Assembly: GCA_015501605.1 (NCBI GenBank)
Contig: JADNRZ010000005.1
Location: forward strand, 2,418,001 to 2,482,000
Length of the DNA: 64,000 bases
Direction: 5' to 3'
Source of the DNA: Panaeolus papilionaceus
Lineage: Eukaryota; Basidiomycota; Agaricomycetes; Agaricales
The translations under genes were made by a program, and so were the position numbers. The notes beneath the pieces were generated by a model, which worked only from the letters and a program-made list of their open reading frames with translations, was not told the DNA's origin and searched no databases. Of the stretch, positions 12,654-23,874 are shown one piece after another (position 1 is the first letter of the stretch; every line of letters starts with the position of its first letter).

Positions 12654-13194
12654 TTAGTGAATCTACGACCCCGACATGATTATGGGTACCTTGGTAATAG
12701 AATCAACATTAGGCTGTTCGTGCTTCGTTACGACATACATGTATACACCGACGTCTTCTTTCGAGATTCCCTGGGGTTTCATTGTTTTGTCTCTAGCTGT
12801 AATATCTCTTATTTCATCATGGTACCTTAAGACGACTCGATATGGCTTGCGCAATGGGAGGAGCCGGGAGGGTGAGTGCGGTTCAGAGAATTAGCAAGAG
12901 TCTTTCCTCCTGGCGACCTTCAGTCATCCACGAGGCACACAAAAGATGAAATGATGTATTCCATGAAACACAATAAAAAACAACGTTTGTCTTGAAACAC
13001 ATGAAATAAGGTATAGCCAGAAACTACGAGTCGAAAGCAAACGCAAACGCAAATTAAATAATTAAAATCAAGCTGAATCAAAATCGAAACGAAATCACGA
13101 CCAAGAACTTCAACAGATCCAATCTCACTGCGCTCAACGTCCCATCACGACAGGTATCCCCCTTCACGAAACCCGACGTAAATTTCCCCTACAC
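12654..13194. other. Intergenic between convergent G-domain pseudogene and transporter
   Basis: No gene is seen. The stretch 13,020-13,100 is A-rich with repeated aaacgcaaacg/aaatcgaaacg units, probably in the 3' flank of the minus-strand transporter. Confidence 0.5.
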
Positions 13195-16117
13195 TTAATC
13201 ACGAGGCAACGCGCTTCCCTCTGCGCCACCATACTCCTGCGCGATATCCTCAATCAACTTGGTAAGGCCCAATTTTTCGGAGACCTAGGGGAAGAGAAGG
13301 GCAGTTAGTTATAATTGCAACGAGGAAGACGAGATGAAAACGAAAACGAAAATGCAAATAAAATGAAAATATGAGAAATGATCAAGGCCAGCCAAAAATA
13401 GTGATCAGAAACAATGAAAACGACACGACAAGAACGGTGGAAAATGAGAGACCAAACCATGGCGAGTCAACAGGGAACGAAACACATCAAAAAATCGACA
13501 TGCGCGAGCCGCCTCCATCAGCGCACTCGATGAACCTGAATCAATTTCAATCTCCTCACCAAACAACCAACCAGGGATGCGGTACACAACCTCCCAAACA
13601 CGATGTCGGTTCGGTATTCGGAAAAACCGAAAAAACGACCCCAAAAACTGCCCCTCAAAATACCGCCCCCATAACCACAGTACCAATGCCGACCGAAAGC
13701 AAAAAAGCAAAACCCAAACTCACCTCCCTCCTCACCCTCCCATCCTCCCTCCCCACCCCACAGCCAAACTCCCCAAACAGATCATCCATCTCCTCCAGCG
13801 CCACATTCGCCGTCTCCGGCACGCTCGTCGTCGCCCACACGTGCGCGAGCACCGAGGCGAGGGTGAAGATGCTGAAGGTGAGCAGGGGGGAGTAGGAGAG
13901 GAGTGGGGGGGTTAAAAGACCTATGAGGACTGTGTGTGGGCGTGGGGTGAGTATGTGGTGAGGGGAGGGGAGGGGAGGAGAGACGTACAGTTGTTACCCC
14001 AGTTTGATGCGGTACTTAATGCGACTCCGCGACTTCTCATTGAGAGAGGGAATACTTCACTTGGGAGGACCCATCCTATCGGACCGAACGAAACGCCGTA
14101 GGCGAAGGTGAAGAAGTAGATGGCGCTGTTGGGTGCAGGCGGGCGTGATTAGAATTCGATATTGAATCGAGGTGACAAATTCGAGTTGAGTAATACACGC
14201 GCAACAACAAACATTTCAAACGCATATAATCAGCAACCCAGCACAAGCAAGCAAGGCAGGACACTCACCCAACACCAACCCACGCAGCCGTCCTATGATT
14301 CTCCCAATTGCCCGAAAACAGCAGGATCAAAAGCGCAATCCCCCCCATCCCCAGCCCCATCCCCAAACTTCCCCCGCGTAAAAGTCCCCTCCTGCCCACT
14401 GTATCAAGATAAAGAATCGCAGGGATGCACGCAAGGAGCTGCACGATGCCTATGCCGCCCGAGACGATGAGGGTGGTCGTGTTCCCGCTAAAGCCGAGCG
14501 AGGAGAGCAGGGTCGGGGAGTAGTACAGGAGGGCGTTGATGCCGGACCATTCTGTGAGGGGGTTAGTAGGGGTTATTTAATTGGAGGTGAGGGCCAGAGA
14601 GGAGGAACATACGTTGAAATACCATGATCAACACCCCAATCTTCGTCCTCTCGATATACCGAGGATCCACCAACTTCAACCACGCCTTCAGCTCCTTATG
14701 CATCGACCGCTTCGTATCGTCCAGCTGACTCGCCGGGTGGACGCTCAGAATGGACGTATTGAGATTAGGATTGATAGAAGAGTGCGTAGATGCAGACGAG
14801 GAGGTTGGGTTTCGCGAGGGGTGAGTTGAAGAGGATGGCGAGTCAAGGATGAGTCGGTGGATGATGGCGGCTTCGACGCGCATTTCAAGCATTTCAAGCT
14901 AGCCAAATCAACAGCATGAGTATATGCGCACTTATAACCTCCAAACCACCCACCTTTTCCAATCCAGGCCCATTCGGCACAAACTCCCCATTCTCATCCA
15001 ACTTCCTCCCTCTCAACTTCGCCAACGCCTCCTGCGCCTCCTTATGCCTCCCCTGCAACACCAACAGTCTCGGACTAGGCGGCATCACCCACATCCCGCA
15101 CATCAACACCACACCCGGGATCACCTGAACGCCCAACGGGATTCGCCAGCTCAGTGCACCCTCGATATTCCTCGTCGCGTACCCTATCCAGAAGCCGAGC
15201 ACGACGCCCGAGACAATGCTGAACTGCTCCAGCGCCATGAGCGATCCGCGCACTTCGGGTGGTGAGATTTCGGAGATGTAGAGCGGGGCGAGCATGGAGA
15301 GTGCGCCGACGCCGAACCCTCCGAGGAGACGACCGATGAAGAGGTGGGTGAGGGTGGTGGAGAGGGTTTGAAATATGGATCCGATGAGGAATATGACTGT
15401 GGATAGAAGTGGTTGGTTAGTGTGTGGGAGAAGGAGCGGTGGAAGAACGTACTGCATGCTGTGACGATAGATTGGCGACGCGAGTGTCTGTCTGCGCTCA
15501 CTCCTGTGAGTATGGCACCTGCGAGCGCGCCAAGTTCGAGGCATGCGGCTACGTAACACGAAGAATGCGATAAGTAAAGAGGAATGAGCTTGTGATTTCC
15601 ATTATTATGACAAATCAACGCACTCATGAACCCTTTTTGAAGGGGCGTAAGCGGGAAACGCGCCATAAAATCAGACATGACGAGGACATTCGCGATCTTC
15701 CACACGACGCGTCAGTTATTACCTCGGAAGTATTCATCAAAGAAAAAACGGTCCAAGACTCACCACTCCCTGATCATACCCAAACTCCAACCCCCCAATA
15801 CTCGCAAAAAGGGCACACATCAACGCATACTTATTAAACCGCAACCCAGCCAACCCACTCGGGCCATACGCGTACGAGTAGCTTGTGTGGTCTGCGGAAT
15901 GGAATGTGAGAGTGCCGCCGTTGACGTGGATGCTTTCTACGTGGTCGCTTTTGCGGCGTTCGCGGTGGGAGGGCGAGCCGAGGAGGGGAGAGTCGGGGCG
16001 GTAGAGGACTTGTTGGGTGGATGGAGGGGAGGGAGAGAGGGAGACGTAGCCGGAGGTTGAACGGGGCTGGGATGGGACGTGAGAGAGGTGAGAAGAGGGA
16101 AGGAGGGGGCTTACCAT
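13195..16117 (-). CDS. MFS sugar (hexose-type) transporter, multi-exon
   Basis: This is a major facilitator superfamily sugar transporter (SP family) expected in the plasma membrane as a sugar:proton symporter. From the ATG at 16117 the model runs through FASIGGLEFGYDQGVV (TM1), LVMSDFMARFPLT, AILTGVSADRHSRRQS (loop 2-3), LLGGFGVGALSMLAPLYISE, SPPEVRGSLMALEQFSIVSG, MPPSPRLLVLQGR, EWSGINALLYYSPTL, GVSFGPIGWVLPSEVFP and VPETANVALEEMDDLFG, ending with a short last exon and stop at 13195-13197. These are standard sugar-porter signatures in the right order. The penultimate exon ends at a gtgagt donor (13723) and the last exon is 13195-13284, so the last intron is about 439 nt, far longer than the others. 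The first half of the gene has a decayed copy at 3490-4353. The precise substrate cannot be told from sequence. Confidence 0.88.
13285..13723 (-). other. Unusually long (439-nt) last intron of the transporter
   Basis: On the minus strand the donor gtgagt ends at 13723 and the acceptor ctag precedes the short last exon. Other introns in the gene are roughly 50-80 nt. The interior contains A/C-rich runs and an open frame on the opposite strand (13371-13895), which is probably a shadow. Confidence 0.6.
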
Positions 16118-16736
16118 TGCTCAAACCCGGTGTAAAGTAAGGAAAGGTAAAGACAGGAGCAGGTTGTGCTCAACAACGAGAAAGAGTGGCGACGTGCTAC
16201 ACTTGCACGATGATAGAATGTGGTATACTGATAGTGATAGAGATGGTGGTGGTTATGAATAGAGAAAAGAACAAGCAAACTTGATTGATAGATGTAGACG
16301 TGAGAGTCGTCAAACAGGGTCGTCGTCGTCGTCGCTGAGAGTGCTGATGTTGTCGGGATGATCAAAGTCGCGAGCAAGAGGGCCTTTTACGGAAAGCCCA
16401 TCAAATTCAAAGGTCGACGCCGGTCAAGTCACCGCTCATCAAAGATATCAGCAGCCAGTTTTGATGGGTTGATCCGTTGACTTAGGGGTTATATGCCAAG
16501 ACAAGCACCTTGTTTTCTCGTCGCAACGCGACAGCAGTCTGAGCAATGTTGGTACAGTGTCAGTAGGACACGTTGACTTAAACAAACGACTATACCAGTT
16601 TCGGATGTACATTTTGGACATTTTGTGGGTTTCGGACACTGCCATTCCTCGCCTTCGTTCGCATACTAAAAAGGCACGAAGCAGGACATGCATGCCCCAT
16701 TCTGCCCTCCAACATTCGACCAGCTAATTTCGACCA
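16118..16736. other. Divergent promoter region with one copy of the ~100-bp repeat
   Basis: This lies between the start of the transporter (minus strand) and the small membrane protein gene (plus strand). It holds a short GTC microsatellite near 16,319 and the repeat at 16375-16474. Nothing else is recognised. Confidence 0.55.
16375..16474. repeat. ~100-bp direct repeat, copy 1, with internal inverted ends
   Basis: It matches 18329-18423 at most positions (caagagggcc, then a nearly identical 40-base core containing ctcatcaaagatatcagcag). Inside it CCCATCAAA (16397-16405) and TTTTGATGGG (16459-16468) form an inverted pair that could fold into a hairpin or be the ends of a small MITE-like element. 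Confidence 0.75.
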
Positions 16737-17698
16737 TGGGTCGTGTCCAAATCTTGCGCAACATCCTCCTCTGTAAATTTAGATTCTCGTGATTTTAACT
16801 ATTCCATATTGACTACTCTTTCGCTCCGGTAGCGACATCCTTCCTCATCAACCTCCCAGCAACGGGATTTGTTATTCACTTGCTCTATGTATCAGCTCGA
16901 TACCCCGCTGGTCCTTACATATACAGTTTCCAAATTCTCGGTCTGGTGGTTGGTGCATTGGCCTTATTGTTCATTCCAGCGCTGTGAGTACCTCGATAAT
17001 TTCCTCTGTTGTAGCGGATATATTTATCCACCTTTATTCCAGATTAATTGGAAGAATTACTGTGATGTTTGATATCATTGTTATGTGTGAGTGTTCAGCA
17101 TATTCGTGGTCCAAGTGAGAAAATAAGCAACTCTTTTTCAGTCTCCTTCTGGGTGTTATGGATTGCTGAAGCTGCCTTGGCAGCCCAATTCCGCATATTA
17201 TTCTACAACTATGAGAAGGCGAAATACGATTCCTTGGGCCGCCGTTACGGTCAAGACTGGATGAATAGAAACCGATTTCATTTGGATTGTACCTCAATCT
17301 CCAGTGAGTGCTTGTACTTCTCTCATTCACCCATTATTTTCTGAATCTACAAACCGCGTCTCAGGTGGATATTGTTACGAGTTTTATATTGTGCAGAACT
17401 TGATGATCAGTTTATTCGTGTCAAGTTCGTGGGTCATTGTCATTGCCCAACAACATCATAGTTAACCATCGTTGATTCAGGCTTCATTCACTTCACTGGC
17501 TTGCTGATTTACGGGTTCGTCCGCCAATCTCGTGAAGAACCTATCTGGAAGACATCCATCCGTCGCCTCAATAAGCCTGAGTACCCTGCATTTATCATGG
17601 CACCGCAGGGAGCATGGCAGGCAACAGTCATCCCAGCAGCATCGGAGACAGAGCCTGCGAGCGTTGCAACCCCCGTCAACAAGGAGTCGAGAACGTAG
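16737..17698 (+). CDS. Small multi-pass membrane protein, MARVEL-like hypothetical (about 210 aa)
   Basis: About seven small exons join in consistent phase from the ATG at 16737 to the stop at 17696-17698. Predicted membrane segments are: residues about 8-30 (LRNILLSTSFLINLPATGF), then FQILGLVVGALALLFIPALL, then ITVMFDIIVMFSFWVLWIAEA continuing into AALAAQF, and near the C-terminus FIHFTGLLIYGFV. A charged cytosolic-type tail follows. The tetraspan layout with a WIAEAALAAQF helix resembles basidiomycete MARVEL-domain proteins of unknown role, but I cannot confirm the domain without a profile search. The gene sits between two copies of a ~100-bp repeat. The exon joining LDDQFIR to FIHFTG (near 17,395-17,482) is the least certain splice. 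Confidence 0.65.
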
Positions 17699-19302
17699 CC
17701 ATCGCATCACCTCCAGCCGCACGAACAACCTAGTACGTCAGGCTCAGTGTGTTTGTTGTCCTTGCCGTTACGCTAGCACTATGACCATCAACTAATATTG
17801 TCGTTTTTGAACGCCTTCCTACCTCCAATCTCAATTGCTTTTTATCACCACATATGTAAATATCCATCTTACAGACTTACTTGTAACGTAGAGAAAATGC
17901 CCATTGATCACATTTGCAATGCGGGACGCGAATAGTTAGCTGCAAGGTATATCAGATGCTTGATGTTGATCCTGAGCTTGTACAACAACTGTATAAGAGC
18001 CTGAAATCCATGTTGTCGCTGGTAATCCATATCTTTGGCGTGGCAGCTGCAACTTGAAGGAGGGTGGGTCAAGTTATTTACCAACCTGGCTCACTTGATC
18101 ATCTCCGGAAATCCAGTCATTGTCAACACATAGAGTACCTCGAGCAAGTGCCCACATGATTTGAGTTTTGCGCGAACGTGAACGTACCGGGATGAAATCT
18201 GGGTCGAATCAACTATTTTTTGGGAAATTTAAAAGCTTGTATATACCGAGGCTTATGATAAAGTTAATGTCATTTCGATGAAATCCGGGAGGGGGTGTTT
18301 GATGCATGGGACCAGTTCACGACCAACGCAAGAGGGCCATTTATGGAATACCCATCAAAGGTCGAAGGGGGCCAAGTTGCCGCTCATCAAAGATATCAGC
18401 AGCCGGTTTTGATGGGTTGATCCTCATCAGAGTCCAGGTATGGCGGTATTTTTCGTCACAAAATGTCTGTGCTCAGGACGGATGGTAGGATTGAAATATA
18501 ATGCCATTATACATCGCAGTATGTAACAGATTCCTTGCGCACCCTCGATTGAACTGTAGTATATATTTATTTCTACCCACCAAGTCTGGCACTTTCACAA
18601 AGCGACAATCCGTTTACTTTCTACCTCTTTGAATGATTCATTTCGGGTACTAACTTTCGGTGCGATTTCGAGCCGATGGATCAAAGGAGAGGTAAGTTTT
18701 CAGAGTCCAAATATAATGTGTGCGAAACAAATTGGATAGCCTGTATATACTTAGATGCCTACTTTCCTTCGAGAGATTCTCCTCCCTCCTTCGTATATTT
18801 TTATTAATTTGTTCCTGCTGGAAGGGAAGAAGATGGTTAAAAAAAGGCACAGCAGTAGCGCAACTTGAAGTGCCTGAGCGCTCGAGGACTGAAAAGTAAG
18901 TTGTAGAGACAGATGATGCCATCAAATGTGGACCCACAACCACTAACTGGGTCGTACAAAAATCATCGGCCCCAAGCATGACTGTTGATTAAAAATAGCC
19001 TCATAGTCCACCCCTTGTATTTGGCTTACACCTTAGAAACCAATCCAAAAATAAACCTTGACTGTTGACTGTTGTTTTCAGAGTGTAACGTAAATTCTGA
19101 GAGTCATAGCACCCACATATAATTGAAATCTTGACATGGGATGGGAATGGGTGTATTGCCTCATGCCCACACGTACAACAACAATACCCCAAACCCAAGT
19201 GACGAGAAAGACTGCTCACTTTATCCCTATCCTACCATCGCCACTACCCTCCCAGCTAGAGTCACACACTTCTCATCCAGAGCATAACTTGAGCTTTGAA
19301 GG
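17699..19302. other. Intergenic, holds repeat copy 2
   Basis: Apart from the repeat at 18329-18423 I see no gene. The frames at 18306-18488 and 18650-18979 are short, lack recognisable domains, and the first overlaps the repeat. Confidence 0.55.
18329..18423. repeat. ~100-bp direct repeat, copy 2
   Basis: Second copy of the element at 16375-16474, in the same orientation. CCCATCAAA (18351-18359) and TTTTGATGGG (18407-18416) are again an inverted pair. The copies differ by scattered substitutions and a few short indels, so the duplication is not very recent. Confidence 0.75.
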
Positions 19303-20840
19303 ATGAGCGTCCCCAAATTGAAGAATTTGAAAGTCATTGGCGATATCTCTGTCGAACCAATAAAGACACCTGTCCCATATCTCTCAGAGCGATACCTGTA
19401 AGGATTCCAGTAGCATTGTACCTCTCCTTTACACCAATCTGACCATCCCATCAGTATATTAGGATCAACCGGTGCCGGAAAGAGCAGCGTACGAGCATCA
19501 TCTTGCCTCGAATCGATGCTAGATTCAAACTGATCTCACCCTTTTATACCCAATGTGCCACATCAAAGTTCATCGAAGCACTCGCAGGCGAATCCCAATC
19601 CCTATCAATATCGAAGAACCAGCTAGAAAGCTACACTCAACAGGTATCTGCGTACCATCTGGTCAACGTCATGGACGCGCCTCCGACTGGTCATTCAGAA
19701 ACGCCCATATACCTGATCGATACGCCAGGATTCTCAGATTCCAAGCTTTCAGTGATGGAAATTATGAGGTTGATCCGGAAGTGGCTGAGCGATAATGAGT
19801 GAGTTGTGCTTTTGCCACACAGTATGCCCTTTTTCACGTCCTTTTAACTTGATTCCGTCTTCAGCATCGAATACGTTGAAGCAATTTTATATTTGATTCC
19901 CATGAATGAAAAACGGATCACCGGGAGCAAGCGAAGGACTATTGAGATGCTCCAAACGTTTCTCGACTCACCCCAGGGTTTCGCCACGTTGACGTTCATA
20001 ACTACCATGTGGGACAGCATACATGATGAACACACTTTGAAGCACGCAGAGTCGAACTTTGTACAACTACGAGATGAGGTTCTCAAGGTATTTCATTCCA
20101 CCATACTTGACAATCTTTGTACAATAGTGTGCTGACATGAATGCATATCATTCACCCAGGACATGATCGACAACGGCGCCAAAATCACTAAATTCACAAA
20201 CACCCGATCATCCGCCCTCCGCACCCTAGACAAAGGACACTTCCGGTCTTACGCATTCAAGAAAGACGGTTCTTCAATATCCACGTACCTCTACTCTGAC
20301 CTCTACGACCGCATCGAAATGTCCTTATCGCAAAAAAGCGCCATCGAAGCCGAGCTTCGCCAACCCGACGCTCAAACCAACCTCGAGCTCAAAACCATAT
20401 TCGAAAAAAACCACGCAGAGAACGAGGAACTTCTGGCTAACCTCGCCCAACAATTCGTAAACACGAAGCCGCCACGTTCAGGGCGCGTCGAAGCGGCGCA
20501 TGAGGAGCTTTTGGAGAGACTTGAGGATGTGATGATGGGGTCTATGCCGTCTCCGGAGCGGAAAAGGGTCCCGCAGGCCCGTATTGATATAAGTACGTGG
20601 TATAGGAGTCCGTTTGATCGCATGCCAGCTTCCCAGGTTCGGTTATCTCCAGAGCCTGCGGTCGAAGAAGGGCATGTAAGCGTCCTCGTATCGGAGAATT
20701 TGGATGTAGCACAACCCGGACGAGTCGAGGATGAAGGCGCGAGACCCATCACAGCTTCTGACGAAGAACAAACTCGTCTGCTTGCATTGAAGGGTCTCCT
20801 TCGTCGACTGGTGCGCACTGTAAAGCGAAAGCGCAAGTGA
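19303..20840 (+). CDS. P-loop G-domain (AIG1/TRAFAC-like) GTPase, intact, 420 aa
   Basis: This is a predicted GTP-binding protein of the G-domain family expanded in Agaricomycetes; its cellular role is unknown. Five exons fit exactly: 19303-19397, 19455-19488, 19569-19798, 19865-20087 and 20160-20840, giving 420 residues. The G1/Walker A motif ILGSTGAGKSS spans the second exon, the G3 motif LIDTPGFSDSKL is near residue 95-105, a G4-like TFITTMWDSIHDE follows, and NTRSSALRTL may be the G5 region. The C-terminal 200 residues are charged and helical (EAELRQPDAQTNLELKTIFE), likely coiled coil, ending in a basic RRLVRTVKRKRK tail. There is no signal peptide or clear membrane segment. The broken paralogue at 11350-12653 supports the exon structure. 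Confidence 0.85.
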
Positions 20841-21420
20841 TATCCATGTAAAGACCTTTGCAACTCAGGCTACCAGTAGACTACAATACAATCACTCCTT
20901 CATGGATTTCCAATTGTCATCCTTGTCAGATGTCCACCTTTGAAGACTCCTAGGCCATCCGTGCTGGGTTGAATATAACCAACGTTATGTCCAGCCACGG
21001 AAGCGTTTTCCTAATCTTCATGAGATATGTTGGACTTCATCTGGACCTGCAACAAAGACCCCCCACACTTCGCAGCCGTAGTTTTAAATATCTTGCCTTC
21101 ACGAATATCAAGTGCGGAATTACTATTGGGCAACGCTTGGCGTTTGCTTCGAACATGAGCGAATGGGCAAGGCTCCCATTCAAAGCTCCATAAGACCTTA
21201 ACGATGTCGGCAGACGTGCTACCTTCCTAACCAACCTCCCCCAACATGAGCCATTTATCCTATTGTAGACGATACACGTCCGATCATGTATCTTGATCAA
21301 TTTGACAAACCGCCGTTACCGACAAAATGGACTCAAGTCTCAAGGCGTCACACTTGTCTAGACACTGGCAACGTCACTCCAGGATCGACACCCCCACATC
21401 ACAACCTGCACACATCTTTA
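20841..21420. other. Intergenic, nothing recognised
   Basis: No gene or repeat is supported. The frame at 20969-21193 is short and featureless. Confidence 0.5.
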
Positions 21421-21881
21421 TCACCTATGATCAATAGGCCCATTGAGCCATCACCCCTTTCGCAATACCCTACCGTCCTTCATCCACTACTCCAACATAA
21501 TCACCGCGGTACCTACCTTCCATTGTCTTCGACCCAATCAGCCTCTGACTTGCGTTGCGCATCTTATGCAAAGCGCACCTCCACAAATATGCAGGGTGGC
21601 TCAGCGACCCGGTTGCGTTCCCCTCTGACAACTGCTCACTCACCATTCGTATTACTGGAGTCGCTCGTCCAGTTGTCATCGTCGCTGCAACGAAGGCACA
21701 AACTGAACTCAGCTCAACTTCCTTCATAACTGTGTGGGATGTCCGCTACGCATGCTATCGGGCGTGGAGGCATACCAAAGCCGAGATTCGACGACTCGCG
21801 TTGAAACCGCGTCAGTCCTTACAGTCTAGGCATAAAGCAGACCCTCCAGGATACATACTACTGCTCTTAGTCGAGGAATGA
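21421..21881 (+). pseudogene. Broken DUF6699-domain gene
   Basis: Conserved pieces of the intact gene at 23152-23874 can be read here, but in different frames. LHPLLQHN (near 21,480) corresponds to IHPMLRNF. YAGWLSDPVAFPSDNCSLTI corresponds to YQGWLNDPAAFPSDICSLSL. FITVWDVRYACYRAWRHTKAE corresponds to IITVWDVLYACHRAWRQAKAE. Frame changes fall near 21,500 and near 21,585, with no splice signals that would restore the frame. The C-terminal half of the domain (the final W-rich segment) is missing. It looks like a recently decayed tandem paralogue. Confidence 0.7.
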
Positions 21882-23151
21882 CGTCCATGGGTATCTGCCC
21901 TCGGCAACCCAAATGAACACCGGGCCTAGGACTGATGTTGTCGTGATGGCCCACTGCTATTTTCGCGAGGAGACTAATAATACACGGATGTCAGGTCCTT
22001 CACCCTGATTTGGATGGAGATAGTAATAGATATCCTGGAGCATGATGTACCTGGACCCGATACCTTCGCTGCTGGCTTGCCGTTTAAATTGTTGTGTCCC
22101 TCAATCATTGTCAAGGACATTCCTGGACAATTCATGTAACATATAGGTGGACCTTGACATCCTCGGACATCTTACGTGCCGCATAGTGCCCCCCCTGGTT
22201 AGCCCCGCTCTCTTCGTCTCATAATTAGGTTCCCTATCTGTAATGGGACCTGTTCGGTTCAATCATAGAATTTGGATAGGATATCAATACATACATATCC
22301 AGACACTGCAAGAGTGGAAGATAGTCCTAATGAAGGAAGACTTCGGTCGGAATCGACCTATCTAGTTGGACATCCGAAAACAATCGCATGAAGAATCCAT
22401 CCGCCGAAACTAATAATTGATCTCTCGCTTACAGGGTGGATTGAATCGATTTGAATGAGATCCCATTGAATCATCTGGAGCAGAATAGACGAGGAACGAT
22501 AAATTCCCAAGTTGTGTCCTCCAGATCTCACACGCCGTGACACGGGATTGTTCTCCCCACGTGTTCCAGGGTCATTCAGGGAGAGTCATTGAGACCCAAC
22601 TCAATCATCCCTGCGGCTGAATAGACTTCATGGGCGACGAAGACAGATAACATCAGCGCATCAGCTATCCATAGCCCACTCCTAAGCTTGGGTTGGCAAC
22701 ATTTACGAGAATGAAAGATGATACACTTTCAGCATGAAAGCCACAACCATGTTTTGAACTACACTTTGGATTCCAGTTCGTGGTCGTTCACATTTCCGGA
22801 TGATTTATTTTGATCATTTCGACGATCGCCGACGGTATGAAAATTGAGACGGCTTCCATTGGGAATGTTACAAGAATGCTAAATCACGATACCACGAGGG
22901 AGGTCCGTCACTTTTTACTCAGGGATCTCTCTTGACCGAAACAAGACAAGATACTGGTTCTATCAACAAGTGCAAATAAGCCGTCGAGTTTACTTAAGAC
23001 CTTTCCTCGTCAAATTCAAGGCCTCAGGATACAGCAACTATTACTTTGAAACCCACTCTTCCCCCTATTTCGACTCCGTCTCCTCTCCCCGCTAAAGGAC
23101 AATACCTGCTCCCGCTCACTCAGTTCCATATATCATTGGGCTATTTTCACT
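21882..23151. other. Intergenic between broken and intact DUF6699 genes
   Basis: No gene is supported in these 1.27 kb. The region 22,990-23,110 immediately upstream of the intact gene is C/T-rich, as fungal promoters often are. Confidence 0.5.
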
Positions 23152-23874
23152 ATGAACCTAAGTTACCAAAGTTACGAGCACGATCAACCGGCTGGAATGA
23201 GAAGACCTTCGACCCATATATCAAAAACTCTCTGTTCGTCGCCACCGCAAATCGTGATGCATCCTATTCAGCTACCACCAACCTCTACAACTCAAATTAC
23301 TATCCATCCGATGCTGCGAAATTTCATAATACCCAGCATCCTCTACGACCTCAATTACCCTCCGACCACAATCGCGTTGGACCCATATCTCGCCAAGGGT
23401 GCACCAAGTCAATATCAAGGGTGGTTAAACGACCCCGCTGCATTTCCTTCAGATATTTGTTCGTTGAGTCTTCGAATTGTGGGAGTCGAGCGGCCTGTCG
23501 TGATACTTGCCGCGGCCAACACGTACACGGGGATTATCACTGTGTGGGACGTGCTCTATGCTTGCCATCGGGCGTGGAGGCAAGCCAAAGCTGAGACCCT
23601 TTCCCTCAACGCGCCTACTTCTACGACTGCAGCGACTTCGTATCGTCTAATCTCATCACCACCTGAAACGAATGAACATCTGCTCTTTTCTCCCGAAATT
23701 GCCGATCGACAATACAGGAACAAGATAGACTCGGGAAACAAGATGAACACCGACGCGTCATTATCCAATCAATGCTATTTTCAGCATTCGTCTTATTGGA
23801 ATGGGTTGATATCAAGTGAAGTAGAACCAGAAGTTTGGATCCTTCAACCCTCACCTCCAGTCAGGCGGAGATAA
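23152..23874 (+). CDS. DUF6699-domain protein, intact, 240 aa
   Basis: DUF6699 is a domain of unknown function common in Agaricomycetes. The single-exon frame has the family pattern: a start segment IHPMLRNFIIPSILYDLNYP (residues about 50-69), the middle segment DICSLSLRIVGVERPVVILA followed by IITVWDVLYACHRAWRQAKA, and the terminal segment YWNGLISSEVEPEVWIL near residue 222-231. The N-terminal 45 residues are low in complexity (Ser/Thr/Pro). No signal peptide or catalytic motif is visible, and function is unknown. A broken copy lies about 1.3 kb upstream and a more diverged member is at 53004-53846. Confidence 0.75.
   Translation: MNLSYQSYEHDQPAGMRRPSTHISKTLCSSPPQIVMHPIQLPPTSTTQITIHPMLRNFIIPSILYDLNYPPTTIALDPYLAKGAPSQYQGWLNDPAAFPSDICSLSLRIVGVERPVVILAAANTYTGIITVWDVLYACHRAWRQAKAETLSLNAPTSTTAATSYRLISSPPETNEHLLFSPEIADRQYRNKIDSGNKMNTDASLSNQCYFQHSSYWNGLISSEVEPEVWILQPSPPVRRR

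Noticed and set aside
13371..13915. Plus-strand open frames of 110-174 codons within the transporter 3' region.
   Set aside because: They overlap the long intron and the penultimate exon on the opposite strand and show low-complexity composition only.
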